Shown: positions 49,921-60,419, counted from the first letter of the stretch. The stretch: DNA of 64,000 bases from Siccibacter colletis (GCF_000696575.1 NZ_JMSQ01000009.1:1-64000); one strand, 5' to 3'. Translations and numbers: made by a program. Notes: generated by a model not told the origin, from the letters alone.

Positions 49921-51333
49921 TTACAGAACGTGTACGGAAGCAGTGTTAGTGGTGCCGCTCGGTACCAGCGCACCGGAAACCATTACCACGATATCGCCTT
50001 TGTTCGCCAGGCCGCTTGCCAGCGCCGCTTCTTTACCCAGACGGTAGAAGTCGTCGGTAGAAGCAATCTCTTTCACCAGCTGCGGCACCACGCCTTTGCT
50101 CAGCACCAGCTGACGCGCGGTGATTTCGTTGGTGGTCAGTGCCAGGATGGTGGCGTTCGGGAAGTACTTACGTACCGCTTTAGCTGATTTACCGCCCTGG
50201 GTGGCGACCACGATCAGCGAGGATTCCAGCTTCTCAGCGGTTTCCACCGCGCCACGGCATACCGCTTCGGTGATGCGCAGCTTACGGCTGTCATGACCGT
50301 TGTCGAGACGGCTGGACATCACGCGGTCGGTACGCTCACAGATAGTCGCCATGATGGTAACCGCTTCCAGCGGGTATTTACCCTTCGCGGACTCACCAGA
50401 CAGCATCACGGCATCGGTGCCGTCGATGATGGCGTTCGCTACGTCGCCTGCTTCTGCGCGGGTCGGACGCGGGTTTTTGATCATGGAGTCGAGCATCTGG
50501 GTGGCGGTGATCACCACTTTACGCGCGCGCACGCACTTCTCGATCATCATCTTCTGCGCGAAGATCACTTCCTCAACCGGGATCTCTACGCCCAGGTCGC
50601 CACGCGCAACCATGATGCCGTCAGACGCTTCGAGAATTTCGTCGAAGTTGTTCAGGCCTTCCTGGTTTTCGATTTTGGAGATGATCTGAATGCTTTCGCC
50701 GCCGTGCGCTTTCAGGTGCTGGCGAATTTCTTCTACGTCGGAACGTTTACGGATAAAGGAAGCCGCAACGAAGTCCACGCCCTGTTCGCAGCCAAAGATC
50801 AGATCCTGCTTGTCTTTTTCTGCCAGCGCCGGCAGTGCGATCGAAACGCCCGGCAGGTTAACGCCTTTGTTCTCGCCCAGGTCGCCGTTGTTTAGCACTT
50901 TACAGATAACCTTGTTGCCTTCGATGGCGGTCACTTCCATACCTATCAGGCCGTCATCCACCAGCACGGTGTTGCCGACGGAAAGGTCGTTAGTGAAGCC
51001 TTCGTAGGTCACTGCCACGGTTTCGCTGTTACCCACCACCGATTTGTCAGTGGTGAAGGTAAAGGTCTGGCCCGCTTTCAGAGAGACGTCGTTGCCGCCT
51101 TCCAGTTTGATGGTGCGGATTTCCGGACCCTTGGTGTCCAGCAGGATGGCTGCTTTCTTACCGCTCTTTTCCATCACGTTGCGCAAGTTCTTGATGCGCT
51201 GACCATGCTCTGCATAGTCGCCGTGGGAGAAGTTCAGACGCATTACGTTCATGCCCGCGTCGAGCATACGGGACAGCATCTCTTCGGATTCGGTTTTCGG
51301 ACCGATGGTGCAAACAATTTTCGTCTTTTTCAT
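49921..51333 (-). CDS. pykF: Pyruvate kinase I
   Basis: 470 residues, as in E. coli PykF. It converts phosphoenolpyruvate and ADP to pyruvate and ATP and is activated by fructose-1,6-bisphosphate. Marks: [62 protein letters not shown] with the active Lys and Glu, [14 protein letters not shown] and the C-terminal effector domain ([19 protein letters not shown]). A Cra site lies about 210 nt upstream. Confidence 0.98.
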   Translation of the reverse strand: MKKTKIVCTIGPKTESEEMLSRMLDAGMNVMRLNFSHGDYAEHGQRIKNLRNVMEKSGKKAAILLDTKGPEIRTIKLEGGNDVSLKAGQTFTFTTDKSVVGNSETVAVTYEGFTNDLSVGNTVLVDDGLIGMEVTAIEGNKVICKVLNNGDLGENKGVNLPGVSIALPALAEKDKQDLIFGCEQGVDFVAASFIRKRSDVEEIRQHLKAHGGESIQIISKIENQEGLNNFDEILEASDGIMVARGDLGVEIPVEEVIFAQKMMIEKCVRARKVVITATQMLDSMIKNPRPTRAEAGDVANAIIDGTDAVMLSGESAKGKYPLEAVTIMATICERTDRVMSSRLDNGHDSRKLRITEAVCRGAVETAEKLESSLIVVATQGGKSAKAVRKYFPNATILALTTNEITARQLVLSKGVVPQLVKEIASTDDFYRLGKEAALASGLANKGDIVVMVSGALVPSGTTNTASVHVL

Positions 51334-51544
51334 GACAGTCTTAGTCTTTTTAAGTTGAGAAGGATATGGAAATCATTCCCCGGGCCGTGCAGCACCGCGG
51401 GGTAAAGCCTGTGTTGCGAAAGTTGTGATGCCACAGCAGTAAGGATAGGTGACATCAAAAGAGCGTGCAGAGGAATGTCAGGCGACGTAGCGGCCCGGCA
51501 AGGAGTGCGAGAAGTGTTATTTGTCAGATTGCAGTCCAATGCGC

Positions 51545-51556
51545 TGAAACCATTCA
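51545..51556 (+). promoter_or_regulatory. Cra (FruR) site upstream of pykF
   Basis: TGAAACCATTCA fits the Cra consensus TGAAWCSNTHHW at all 12 positions. Cra represses pykF in E. coli, opposite to its effect on ppsA in this same window. A second, looser palindrome, TTGAAAACGCTGTTTCAA, lies at 51601-51618. Confidence 0.8.
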
Positions 51557-52264
51557 AATTAAGATGGCGGCATTATAGCTTCCACAGTGACAGAAAGGAA
51601 TTGAAAACGCTGTTTCAAAATACGAATTCACCGTCATTCTCGTTTCGTTATGAGACCGTTATCACATAATTGCGCAACAGTTGCATCGACGGGTGTTACC
51701 GGTTACCCGCCAGCAACGGCATCCCATAACCCCGTTTTACAAAGGGACTATTTAACGCCTGGCGCTACGCTTATTCACCCACTAATTCTGGTAGCGAAAC
51801 GAATAAGCAATAAGATATCTCTTTTTATTATGGTGATTAAAAAAGAGAGCGCGCTCAAATTTGATAAACAAGAAAATTCCTGGCTTCGTTTATTTAATTG
51901 GTTTGACGAATTATTTTCCCACTCAGTAATTATGCCAGCGAGGCGGATATATCGTTATCAATGTCGGGAGTTAAGCGGGAAATATATTTTATATTTCGGA
52001 AGCAATATCACGTTTTTGCCCGAAATTTGGATTAAGGATAATCCTAAACTACTTGCATTTCATTGATGTCAACTTGCTGTTTTTAAACAGTTTTGGAAAT
52101 TGAGGCTAAAACGACTCAAAATGTAAGTCATTGATATATAAGCATCTTAACTTTTTGAAAGAATTTGCAATAAATCACCTGCTGGCTACTATTAAGCGAC
52201 TCTTAACGAGTTTCATTAAATTTATAAAAACTCACTCCGGATTATTACCTCCGGGGATCTGCTG
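51557..52264. other. AT-rich region before the glycoadhesin locus
   Basis: The full pykF to heptosyltransferase gap is 931 nt. From about 51770 the base composition drops to clearly AT-rich, unlike the GC-rich genes on either side. It holds a possible 78-codon frame (51830-52066), listed separately. The rest is the likely promoter region of the adhesin pair and a plausible H-NS target. Confidence 0.55.
51830..52066 (+). CDS. Possible small orphan protein
   Basis: A 78-codon frame from ATG in AT-rich DNA. It encodes IKKESALKFDKQENSWLRLFNWFDELF near the start and LYFGSNITFLPEIWIKDNPKLLAFH at the end. There is no recognisable family, no good ribosome site and no signal peptide. It could be a transferred orphan gene or chance. 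The frame is open upstream to 51650. Confidence 0.25.
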   Translation: MVIKKESALKFDKQENSWLRLFNWFDELFSHSVIMPARRIYRYQCRELSGKYILYFGSNITFLPEIWIKDNPKLLAFH

Positions 52265-53584
52265 GTGCCTGATTACTATTTTACGCCAGTGTTAATTACT
52301 GCTTTTCCTGATGATAAAGGTAAGGTGATGACGACTTCCGCAGCTGTTGGCCAGGGATATGCTTTTATTCTGCCGCCAGAAATTCCGACTCAGCAGGGGC
52401 CGATGGGTATCCTGTATGATTTTAATGATGGCGCCCGGTTACTGTTGCCTGCCGGAAACTGGCGGGTAGAAATAAGCGATGACGAAACGGGAAATATTCT
52501 GTTTGCCGATGACGTTGCGCAGGGCTGGGTAATCAGCACGAAAAAATACTATGTGCCGTTTCGCCTGCGGGTCTGGGACGGGGCGCAGTCAGATCCGGTG
52601 CTGGACCACACGCTGGATATGCGTGGCAAAACGGTGCTGGTTTCGTTTCCCAGCGGCACGCTGGGCGACCTGGTCGGCTGGGTACCTTACGCCGAACGCT
52701 TTCGGCAGACCTGGCAGTGCCACGTGGACTGCACTATGGCCCAGCCTATCGTCGATTTGTTCACGCCGGTCTATCCTCAGCTAAATTTTTATACCCCTGA
52801 CGACTGGCAGGCCGGGCCGGGCGTGAGCGCGCCGCCTTACGCCAGCTGGCGTGTCGGCCTGTTTTTTCACGGCGATCTCGACAAGCAGCCGTTTGATTTT
52901 CGCGCCGTCGGCCTGCACCGCACAGCCGGTCATATTCTCGGCGTCGACCCCACGGAAATCGTTCCGGATCTGCGCCAGCGCAGCCCGCGTCGTATCGCCG
53001 AACCCTATGTCTGTATCGCAACCCAGTCCACCAGCCAGGCCAAATTCTGGAACAACGGCAACGGCTGGCATGAGGTCATTGCCTGGCTGAAAGAGCAGGG
53101 CTATCGCGTGCTGTGCATCGACAAAGAGCGCGTGGTCGGGCGCGGTTACGTCTGGAACAAAATTCCCCACGGTGCGGAAGATTTCACCGGCAATCTGCCC
53201 CTCGCCGAGCGCGTGGCGCTGCTGGAGCACGCCGACTTCTTCATCGGCCTCGGCAGCGGCCTCTCCTGGCTTGCCTGGGGCAGCCGTATTCCGGTGGTGC
53301 TGATCAGTGGCTTCAGCCTGCCTTACAGCGAATTTTATACCCCCTGGCGCGTCATCAATACCCACGTCTGCAACGGTTGCTGGGATGACGTGCGGCTTGA
53401 TTTCGACCATCAGGACTATTTCTGGTGTCCGCGCCACAAAGGCACGGACCGGCAGTACGAGTGCACACGTTTTATCACTGGCAAGCAGGTCATCGGCCAT
53501 CTCCGTCGGCTGGTTGCCCTGCGAAGCAATCCCTTTGGCATCAAAACAACAGCATTGGCAGACCCCGATCAACATGCCGCGTGA
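52265..53584 (+). CDS. Autotransporter O-heptosyltransferase (AAH/TibC type)
   Basis: 439 residues. It belongs to the bacterial autotransporter heptosyltransferase family, which adds ADP-activated heptose to Ser/Thr of AIDA-type repeats in the cytoplasm before export. The family end motif is clear: HVCNGCWDD, FWCPRHK and YECTRF give four cysteines that bind one iron in TibC. SFPSGTLGDLVGWVPYAERFR is the N-terminal GT-B start and FIGLGSGLSWLAWGSRIPVVLISGFS the donor-site loop. The start is uncertain: GTG at 52265 or ATG at 52328; the GTG gives the full-length form. The adhesin gene follows after 31 nt, so the pair forms an operon. Confidence 0.92.
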   Translation: MPDYYFTPVLITAFPDDKGKVMTTSAAVGQGYAFILPPEIPTQQGPMGILYDFNDGARLLLPAGNWRVEISDDETGNILFADDVAQGWVISTKKYYVPFRLRVWDGAQSDPVLDHTLDMRGKTVLVSFPSGTLGDLVGWVPYAERFRQTWQCHVDCTMAQPIVDLFTPVYPQLNFYTPDDWQAGPGVSAPPYASWRVGLFFHGDLDKQPFDFRAVGLHRTAGHILGVDPTEIVPDLRQRSPRRIAEPYVCIATQSTSQAKFWNNGNGWHEVIAWLKEQGYRVLCIDKERVVGRGYVWNKIPHGAEDFTGNLPLAERVALLEHADFFIGLGSGLSWLAWGSRIPVVLISGFSLPYSEFYTPWRVINTHVCNGCWDDVRLDFDHQDYFWCPRHKGTDRQYECTRFITGKQVIGHLRRLVALRSNPFGIKTTALADPDQHAA

Positions 53585-53615
53585 CGGATGAGAGACGGGT
53601 TTCGAGGACATTGAA

Positions 53616-56600
53616 ATGAAAAAAAGTCTTAACTGCAGTTACCGGCTGGTGTGGAATGACGTTCAGCGGGCGTTCGTGGTGGTTTCAGAACTGACCCGGG
53701 CAAAAGGCAAGCGCGCCGGCGGCGCGGTGCTGATCTCCGCGGCGGTGGGCGGCATGTTCGCCAGCACCGGGGCGATGGCATTCACCCTTGACGTCACCGG
53801 TTCGATACGGGATGAAGTGGTGCAGGAGGGCGTACAGAACGTGCGTACCGGCGGGTTAACCACTAACCACACCATCGGCAATCGCGGCACCCAGGTGGTG
53901 GCGGGCGGGCAGGCGGTCGATACTCGCGTTCAGGACGGCGGTTTACAGATTGTGCGTCAGAACGGTCAGACCACCGGTACCCAGGTGACTGAGGGCGTAC
54001 AGATTGTTGAAGCGGACGGAACGGCAAACGGCTCGCAGCTTAACAGCGGCGGCAAGCAGGCGGTCTCCGGTACGGCAAACAACACGGTGGTCGGGGCTGG
54101 CGGTGCGCAAACCGTGCTGCAAAATGGCCTGGCTACGCAAACCGTGATCAACAATGGCGGCGTGCAAACCGTCAACGGCAGTTCCGTTCAGGGCACCGTT
54201 AACGCGGGCGGCACCCAGCTCATCAACAGCGGCGGCTTCTCTCAGAGCGCGACGGTCAACAGCGGCGGCAGCCAGCATGTTAACGTCGGAGGCTCAGCGG
54301 CAGACACCACTATCTTCGGCGGCGGCAATCAGATTGTTGCTGGCACCGTCTCCGGGGCGCACCTCAACGACGGCGGCGCACAGCTGGTTCAGCAAACCGG
54401 TAAATCTATCGGCACCATCATCAACAACCGCGGCACCCAGACCGTAGACGGCACCGCCATCTCCTCGGTGGTAAACAACGGCGGTACCCAGTTGGTTCAT
54501 AACGGCGCGCTGGCGGCGGATACCACCGTCAACAGCGGCGGCGTGCAGCACATCAACCTCGGCGGCGCGGCCTCCGATGGCGTGGTGTTTGGCGGCGGTA
54601 CCCAGGTGGTGGCGGGCACGGCCTCCGGCACCAGCGTCAGCGACGGCGGGGCGCAGCTGGTACAGGAAACCGGTAAGTCCACCGGCACCATCATCAACAA
54701 TCGCGGCACCCAGACGGTAGACGGCCAGGCCATCTCCTCGGTGGTGAATGCGGGCGGTACGCAGCAGGTTAACCGCGGCGGCCTGGCGTCAGGCGGCGTG
54801 ATAAGCACCGGTGGCCTGCAACACATCAGCGAAGGCGGCGCGGCCTCGGATGCCATTCTGCTCGGCGGCACCCAACTGGTCGAAGGGATGTCCTCCGGCA
54901 CCATTATCAACAACGGCGGCCTGCAGCAGGTACACGCCAGCGGCATGAGCAATGATTCGGTGGTTAACGCCGGCGGCGAACAGGATGTGGACGGCGTCTC
55001 GTTCTCGGCAGAAGTGAACGACGGCGGCCTGCAGAAGGTGCGCAGCGGCGGCACCGCCACCAGCGCGGTGATCAACAGCGGCGGGATTCAGGACGTGCTG
55101 GTGGGCGGCTCTACTGCCTTCACCACGCTGCTGGGCGGTATTCAGGAGCTGGCGGGCGTGGCAGCGGACACCATCATCGGCGCGGGCGGCGTACAGCACG
55201 TTCAGGTGGGTGGCAGCGCCACCGGGTCGCTGATCAATGACGGCGGTCTGCAGCGCGTGGACGGCACCGCCACGTCATCAGTCATCTATGACGGCGGCAC
55301 CCAGCTGGTGAACCGCGGCGGGCTGGCGGACAGCGCAACCGTGAACAGCGGCGGTCTGCAACACGTCAATGAAGGCGGTGCGGCTTCTGATACCACGGTA
55401 TTCGGCGGTGGTAAGCAGGTGGTTGCTGGCACGGCATCCGGCACCAGCATCAACAACGGCGGTCATCAGCTGGTGCAGGCCACCGGTAAAGCCACCGACA
55501 CCATCATCAACAGCGGCGGCACCCAGGCGGTAGACGGCGCGGCCATCTCTGCGGTAGTCAACGACGGCGGGGTGCAGCTGGTTCACGCCGGGGGGCTGGC
55601 GGCAGGCTCACTGGTGAACAGCGGCGGTCTGCAGCACATTAACGAAGGCGGCGCGGCCTCAGACGGACTGCTGGCGGGCGGAACCCAGATTGTTGAAGGG
55701 ACTGCATCCGGCACCCGCGTGGATTCTGGCGGCGTGCAGCAGGTTCACGTCACCGGAAAAACCACCGACACGAAAATTTTTGACGGCGGCTTCCAGGATG
55801 TGGACGGCACTGCCAACGGCTCGATCGTTTACACCGGCGGCACCCAGCTGATCCGCAGCGGCGGTCATGCGAACTATACCCGTGTCGATAAAAACGGCGT
55901 GCAGATCGTGCGTGCTAACGGCGCAGCGTCAAAAACCACGCTGCTGGGCGGTACGCAGCAGGTCGCAGGCACGGCGGGCGACACGGTGATTGGCGACGGC
56001 GGCATTCAGCACGTTCAGGCGGGCGGTAGCGCCACCGGGTCGCTGATCAACAGTGGCGGCCTGCAGCGCGTTGACGGTTCCGCCACCTCAGCGGTGGTGA
56101 ACAACGGCGGCGTGCAGCTGGTGAACAGCGGCGGTCTGGCTGCCGGCTCCATCGTCAATAACGGCGGCCTGCAGCACATCAATCTCGGCGGCGCAGCCTC
56201 TGATGGCACTATCTTTGGCGGCGGCAGACAGCTGGTCGCGGGTACGGCCTCTGGCACCAGCGTCAGCGACGGCGGTCTGCAGATCGTTCAGTCCACCGGT
56301 AAAACCACCAATACCAAAATTAACAGCGGCGGCGTGCAGAGCGTGGACGGTAACGCCACCTCGTCGGTCGTGCGTAACGGCGGCACCCAGCTGGTGAACA
56401 AGGGCGGCCTCGCGGCAGGCACCACCGTCAACAGCGGCGGCCTGCAGCACATCAACCTCGGCGGCGCAGCTTCTGACGGCACCGTGTTCGGCGGCGGCAA
56501 GCAGGTAGTAGAAGGCACCGCCTCCGGTACCAGCCTGAGCGACGGCGGCCACCAGATCGTCACCACCACCGGGAAAGCCACCGGCACCCTGATTAACAGC

Positions 56601-59600
56601 GGTGGCGTGCAGAGCGTAGACGGCAATGCTACCTCGGCCGTGGTGCGCAACGGCGGCACCCAGCTGGTGAACAAGGGCGGTCTGGCAACAGGCACCACCG
56701 TGAACAGCGGCGGTCTGCAGCATATCAACCTCGGCGGTGCGGCCTCGGACGGCACGGTATTTGGCGGCGGCAAGCAGGTAGTAGAAGGCACCGCCTCCGG
56801 CACCAGCCTGAGCGATGGCGGCACCCAGCTGGTGAAAGGGACCGGGAAAACCACCAGCACCCACATCAACAGTGGCGGTGTGCAGAGCGTAGACGGCGCG
56901 GCGATCTCCTCGGTCGTCAACAACGGCGGTCAACAGATCGTCAACGTCGGCGGTCTGGCAGCCGGCTCCATCGTGAAAAACGGTGGTATCCAGCATATCT
57001 CGGCGGGTGGCGCAGCCTCTGACGGCACGGTGTTTGGCGGCGGTACCCAGCTGGTGGAAGGCTCGGCCTCTGGCACCAGCATCAGCGATGGCGGGGTGCA
57101 GCTGGTCACCAAGAGCGGTCAGGCCAGCGGCACGCTGATCAACAGCGGTGGCGTCCAGCGCGTACACGGTCAGTCGTTTGAAGCCGTGGTGAATAACGGC
57201 GGGCAGCAGATCGTTGACCCGTACGGCTGGTCGCGCCAGAGCGTGATCAACGCTGGCGGGACGCAGATCCTCAGCAACTCCGCGGTAGCGATCTCCACTG
57301 TACTCAACGGCGGTGAGCAGCACGTCAATAACGGCGCGAAATCCTTCGCCGCACGCCTGCTGGGCGGTACCCAGAATATCGGCAGCGGCGGTCAGGCCTT
57401 CGAAGCCCGTATCGAGAAGGGCGGTGTGCAGAACGTTAATTCCGGCGGCTATACCTATGGCGGCACCATCTCTACCGGTGGCCGACAAAACGTAGCTGCC
57501 GGCGGCGTCACCGACTTCACCTTCGTGGATGGTGGCCTGCAGGTGGTTGATGGCACCTCGATTGTCAGCATCGTGAAAAACGGCGGGCGTCAGGTCATCA
57601 ATAAAAACGCCAATGCCGAAGTCTCGGTGGTTATCGACGGCGGTATTCAGGAGGTGTCCGGCACCACTACCGGGTCAGAGGTTACCCGCGCTGAACAGCG
57701 TATCTTCAGCGGCGGTACCGCCACGTCGACTATCCTGAGTGACGGTGCCATCCAGGGTATTTACGACGGTGCAGTAGTGACTGACACCCGCAACCGCAAC
57801 AGTATCCAGAATCTGTACAGTGGCGGACGGGCGGAAAACACTCTGATGGATGACTTTGCGGTGCAGAATATCGCCGCAGGCGCCACGGCGGTGAATACCT
57901 CCCTGGGCAACGGCAGCAAGCAGAACGTGTACGGCAACGCGACGGATACCGAACTCTCCTCAGACGGCGTACAGAACGTCTATAACGGCGGTACTGCCAC
58001 CCGCACCACGATCTACGAGCGTGGCATCCAGACTATCCACAACGGCGGCTCGTCCATTCTGGCGGTCATTCGTGCAGGCGGCATCCAGAACGTACTGAAC
58101 GGCGGTACCGCCACCAGCACCACCATCAACGACGGCGGCACCCAGAACGTCAACAGCGGCGGGACGGTAATCTCCACCATCATCCGCGATGGCGGGATCC
58201 AGAACGTCAATGACGGCGCGATTGTTATCGACAACACCGTGGTTGGCGATCAGGTGGTGAATCAGGGCGGCACCGTCGCCTCGTCTACCGTCAGCGAAAA
58301 CGGCGCTCAGAGCGTCACCTTCGGTGGCACCGCCATCTCCACCAGCGTCAGCAAAGGCGGCGCCCAGTTCGTGCGCGCCGGCGGCGTGGCGGATCTGACG
58401 GCGATTGAACGCGGCGGCATGCTGGCACTGGAAGACGGTGCAACGGCCACCAATATCAATCTCAGCAGCGGTGCGGCACTGATGGCAGGCACCGACACCA
58501 CGCTCAACGGTACCAACGCGAACGGCAGCTTCTCGATTGCCGATAAGGTTGCGGAAAGCCTGCTGCTGGAGGGCGGCGGTCTGCTGTCGGTTGCCGCTGA
58601 CGGTAGCGCCAACAACACCGTGGTCGGCGAGGACGGTATGCTGAGCGTCACCGAGGGCGGTACCCTGACCGGAGTCACCAAAGTCAACGACGGCGGTACC
58701 CTGGCCGGTAACGTAACCAACAGCGGCGAACTGCGCATCACCACCGAGGCCAGCGCCAACACCATCAACGCGGCCATCAACGGCAACGGGACGCTGTATA
58801 AAGAAGGCAGCAACACCCTGACCCTGAGCGGCGTGCTCAATCAGGCGGGTGGCACGTATCTGCAGAGCGGTACCCTGGTGTTCAGCGGGCTTGAGGCCGT
58901 GACCGACATCATCGCCCAGCTCGGCACCTCGCTGCAGCTGACCAATGGCACCACGCTCACCGGGATGATCGACCCGACCGACCTGACCGTCGATGCCGGT
59001 TCGAGCTGGTTGATGACCGATGACTCCCTGCTCAATAACCTGACGCTGGGCGGCTCGATTGATTATCAGGCACCGACCGGGGCGTTCGTCCCGAAAACCC
59101 TGACCGTGACTAACCTGGTGGGCAACGGCGGTACCATCACCCTGAATACCCTGTTCGACGGTGATACCGCCGTGAGCGACAGCCTGGTACTGGACGGCGG
59201 TACAGCGACCGGTAACACGCGGATCGCCATTCGCAGCCAGGGTGGCCTGGGTGCGCGTACCACCGGTGATGGTATCCAGGTCGTGAACGCCATCAACGGC
59301 GCGACCACCACCGACGATGCCTTCAGCCTCAACGGCAGCCTGCAGGCGGGTGCGTACAACTATACCCTGCAACAGGGCAGCGCTGATGAAAGCTGGTATC
59401 TGACCACCGCGGATGCAGGCAGCAGCGAGAGTGGCCCGCAGAACTACCGTTCGGCGATGTACCTCTACAGCTCGATCTATGCTCAGGCGATGGACTACGA
59501 CAGTGCACTGCTTGGCTCGCTGGATGCCCGTCGCTATGCGGCGCGTACCGCAGCCGAAGGCGGTAGCAACATGTGGGCCCGTTTCCAGGCCGGTCAGCTG

Positions 59601-60419
59601 AGCCACGATCACGGCAGCGACGACCTGCGCAGCGGCAGCACGCCAGAGAGTAAAGGCGGGTATACCTTCCTGCAGATCGGTAGCGACCTGTGGCAGGGTT
59701 CTGCCTCGACGATGGAGTGGAGCGTTGGGGTGTACGGTGCGGCGGGGCTGTCAGCCATCGACGTACAGCGTAACAACAAGTCGAAAGCCGGTACGGTGCG
59801 TGACGACGCTTACAGCGGCGGTCTCTACCTCAACGGCGTGCATGAGAGCGGCTGGTGGATGGACGTGGTGGCCCAGGGTACACGCCACAACTTCGACACT
59901 AACCCGCGCGACGGCGACGGCCTGAAAACCCACGGCTGGGGCTACGTTGGCTCCTTTGAAACCGGTCTGCCGTTTGAGATCGGCGGTGGCCTGGTGCTGG
60001 AACCGCAGGTGCAGTACCAGTATCGCGGCGTAAACCTGAAAGATGGCGATGATGACGTAGCAGACGTGCAGTTCGGGGACGGTCACAGCCAGCAGGTACG
60101 TGCCGGTCTGCGTCTGGGCAACAACGCCACCCTGAAAGAGACAGGCAAACCGGTTCCGGTGAGCTGGTGGGTGCGTCCGTCCTTCATCCAGACCTTCGAC
60201 TCGAAGGGCGATCTGAACGTCAGCGCGCCAGGCGTTGCCGGCAGTGAGGTATCGTTCAATCCGGATCAGGATGGCACCGCCGCGGCGCTGGATGTCGGTA
60301 TCGACGGCCAGATCCGCGATAACGTCACCCTCGGGGTGCGCGCAGGCTACACCCAGACCATCGACGACGCCGGCACCGGCGGCTACGGCGGTCAGGTGAC
60401 CCTGAAAATCGGCTTCTGA
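53616..60419 (+). CDS. Giant AIDA-type self-associating autotransporter
   Basis: 2267 residues. It begins with an extended signal peptide (NCSYRLVWNDVQRAFVVVSEL, then a hydrophobic core ending GAMAF, about residue 57). The passenger is almost wholly 17-19-residue repeats of the SGG.Q.V..GG.A..T type (about 60-1650), followed by a pertactin-like autochaperone region (about 1700-1930). The C-terminal beta-barrel (about 1940-2267) starts NYRSAMYLYSSIYAQAMDYDSALLG and ends VTLKIGF with terminal Phe. The protein is secreted by type V and should act in adhesion, auto-aggregation or biofilm. The heptosyltransferase upstream should glycosylate the repeats. It occupies the place where E. coli K-12 has the short AIDA-like gene ydhQ. 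AGGA lies 8 nt before the ATG. Confidence 0.95.
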   Translation: MKKSLNCSYRLVWNDVQRAFVVVSELTRAKGKRAGGAVLISAAVGGMFASTGAMAFTLDVTGSIRDEVVQEGVQNVRTGGLTTNHTIGNRGTQVVAGGQAVDTRVQDGGLQIVRQNGQTTGTQVTEGVQIVEADGTANGSQLNSGGKQAVSGTANNTVVGAGGAQTVLQNGLATQTVINNGGVQTVNGSSVQGTVNAGGTQLINSGGFSQSATVNSGGSQHVNVGGSAADTTIFGGGNQIVAGTVSGAHLNDGGAQLVQQTGKSIGTIINNRGTQTVDGTAISSVVNNGGTQLVHNGALAADTTVNSGGVQHINLGGAASDGVVFGGGTQVVAGTASGTSVSDGGAQLVQETGKSTGTIINNRGTQTVDGQAISSVVNAGGTQQVNRGGLASGGVISTGGLQHISEGGAASDAILLGGTQLVEGMSSGTIINNGGLQQVHASGMSNDSVVNAGGEQDVDGVSFSAEVNDGGLQKVRSGGTATSAVINSGGIQDVLVGGSTAFTTLLGGIQELAGVAADTIIGAGGVQHVQVGGSATGSLINDGGLQRVDGTATSSVIYDGGTQLVNRGGLADSATVNSGGLQHVNEGGAASDTTVFGGGKQVVAGTASGTSINNGGHQLVQATGKATDTIINSGGTQAVDGAAISAVVNDGGVQLVHAGGLAAGSLVNSGGLQHINEGGAASDGLLAGGTQIVEGTASGTRVDSGGVQQVHVTGKTTDTKIFDGGFQDVDGTANGSIVYTGGTQLIRSGGHANYTRVDKNGVQIVRANGAASKTTLLGGTQQVAGTAGDTVIGDGGIQHVQAGGSATGSLINSGGLQRVDGSATSAVVNNGGVQLVNSGGLAAGSIVNNGGLQHINLGGAASDGTIFGGGRQLVAGTASGTSVSDGGLQIVQSTGKTTNTKINSGGVQSVDGNATSSVVRNGGTQLVNKGGLAAGTTVNSGGLQHINLGGAASDGTVFGGGKQVVEGTASGTSLSDGGHQIVTTTGKATGTLINSGGVQSVDGNATSAVVRNGGTQLVNKGGLATGTTVNSGGLQHINLGGAASDGTVFGGGKQVVEGTASGTSLSDGGTQLVKGTGKTTSTHINSGGVQSVDGAAISSVVNNGGQQIVNVGGLAAGSIVKNGGIQHISAGGAASDGTVFGGGTQLVEGSASGTSISDGGVQLVTKSGQASGTLINSGGVQRVHGQSFEAVVNNGGQQIVDPYGWSRQSVINAGGTQILSNSAVAISTVLNGGEQHVNNGAKSFAARLLGGTQNIGSGGQAFEARIEKGGVQNVNSGGYTYGGTISTGGRQNVAAGGVTDFTFVDGGLQVVDGTSIVSIVKNGGRQVINKNANAEVSVVIDGGIQEVSGTTTGSEVTRAEQRIFSGGTATSTILSDGAIQGIYDGAVVTDTRNRNSIQNLYSGGRAENTLMDDFAVQNIAAGATAVNTSLGNGSKQNVYGNATDTELSSDGVQNVYNGGTATRTTIYERGIQTIHNGGSSILAVIRAGGIQNVLNGGTATSTTINDGGTQNVNSGGTVISTIIRDGGIQNVNDGAIVIDNTVVGDQVVNQGGTVASSTVSENGAQSVTFGGTAISTSVSKGGAQFVRAGGVADLTAIERGGMLALEDGATATNINLSSGAALMAGTDTTLNGTNANGSFSIADKVAESLLLEGGGLLSVAADGSANNTVVGEDGMLSVTEGGTLTGVTKVNDGGTLAGNVTNSGELRITTEASANTINAAINGNGTLYKEGSNTLTLSGVLNQAGGTYLQSGTLVFSGLEAVTDIIAQLGTSLQLTNGTTLTGMIDPTDLTVDAGSSWLMTDDSLLNNLTLGGSIDYQAPTGAFVPKTLTVTNLVGNGGTITLNTLFDGDTAVSDSLVLDGGTATGNTRIAIRSQGGLGARTTGDGIQVVNAINGATTTDDAFSLNGSLQAGAYNYTLQQGSADESWYLTTADAGSSESGPQNYRSAMYLYSSIYAQAMDYDSALLGSLDARRYAARTAAEGGSNMWARFQAGQLSHDHGSDDLRSGSTPESKGGYTFLQIGSDLWQGSASTMEWSVGVYGAAGLSAIDVQRNNKSKAGTVRDDAYSGGLYLNGVHESGWWMDVVAQGTRHNFDTNPRDGDGLKTHGWGYVGSFETGLPFEIGGGLVLEPQVQYQYRGVNLKDGDDDVADVQFGDGHSQQVRAGLRLGNNATLKETGKPVPVSWWVRPSFIQTFDSKGDLNVSAPGVAGSEVSFNPDQDGTAAALDVGIDGQIRDNVTLGVRAGYTQTIDDAGTGGYGGQVTLKIGF
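54249..57239 (+). repeat. 273-bp (91-residue) super-repeats within the adhesin
   Basis: Equivalent points of the repeat stand at 54249, 54522, 54795, 55335, 55608, 56148, 56421, 56694 and 56967. Steps are exactly 273 bp, except two of 540 bp (54795 to 55335 and 55608 to 56148), which contain variant units. Each 91-residue unit is five sub-repeats of 19, 17, 19, 17 and 19 residues. The units at 56421 and 56694 are nearly identical in DNA, so they are recent copies or are kept alike by recombination. Confidence 0.88.

Noticed and set aside
53900..57700. CRISPR-like regular repeats
   Set aside because: The repeats are in frame, translate to 17-19-residue AIDA units and are not separated by unique spacers.
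57960..59612. 550-codon open frame antisense to the adhesin repeats
   Set aside because: It arises from repeated Gly-rich codons read backwards; the translation is repetitive and without domains, and the sense strand gene is certain.
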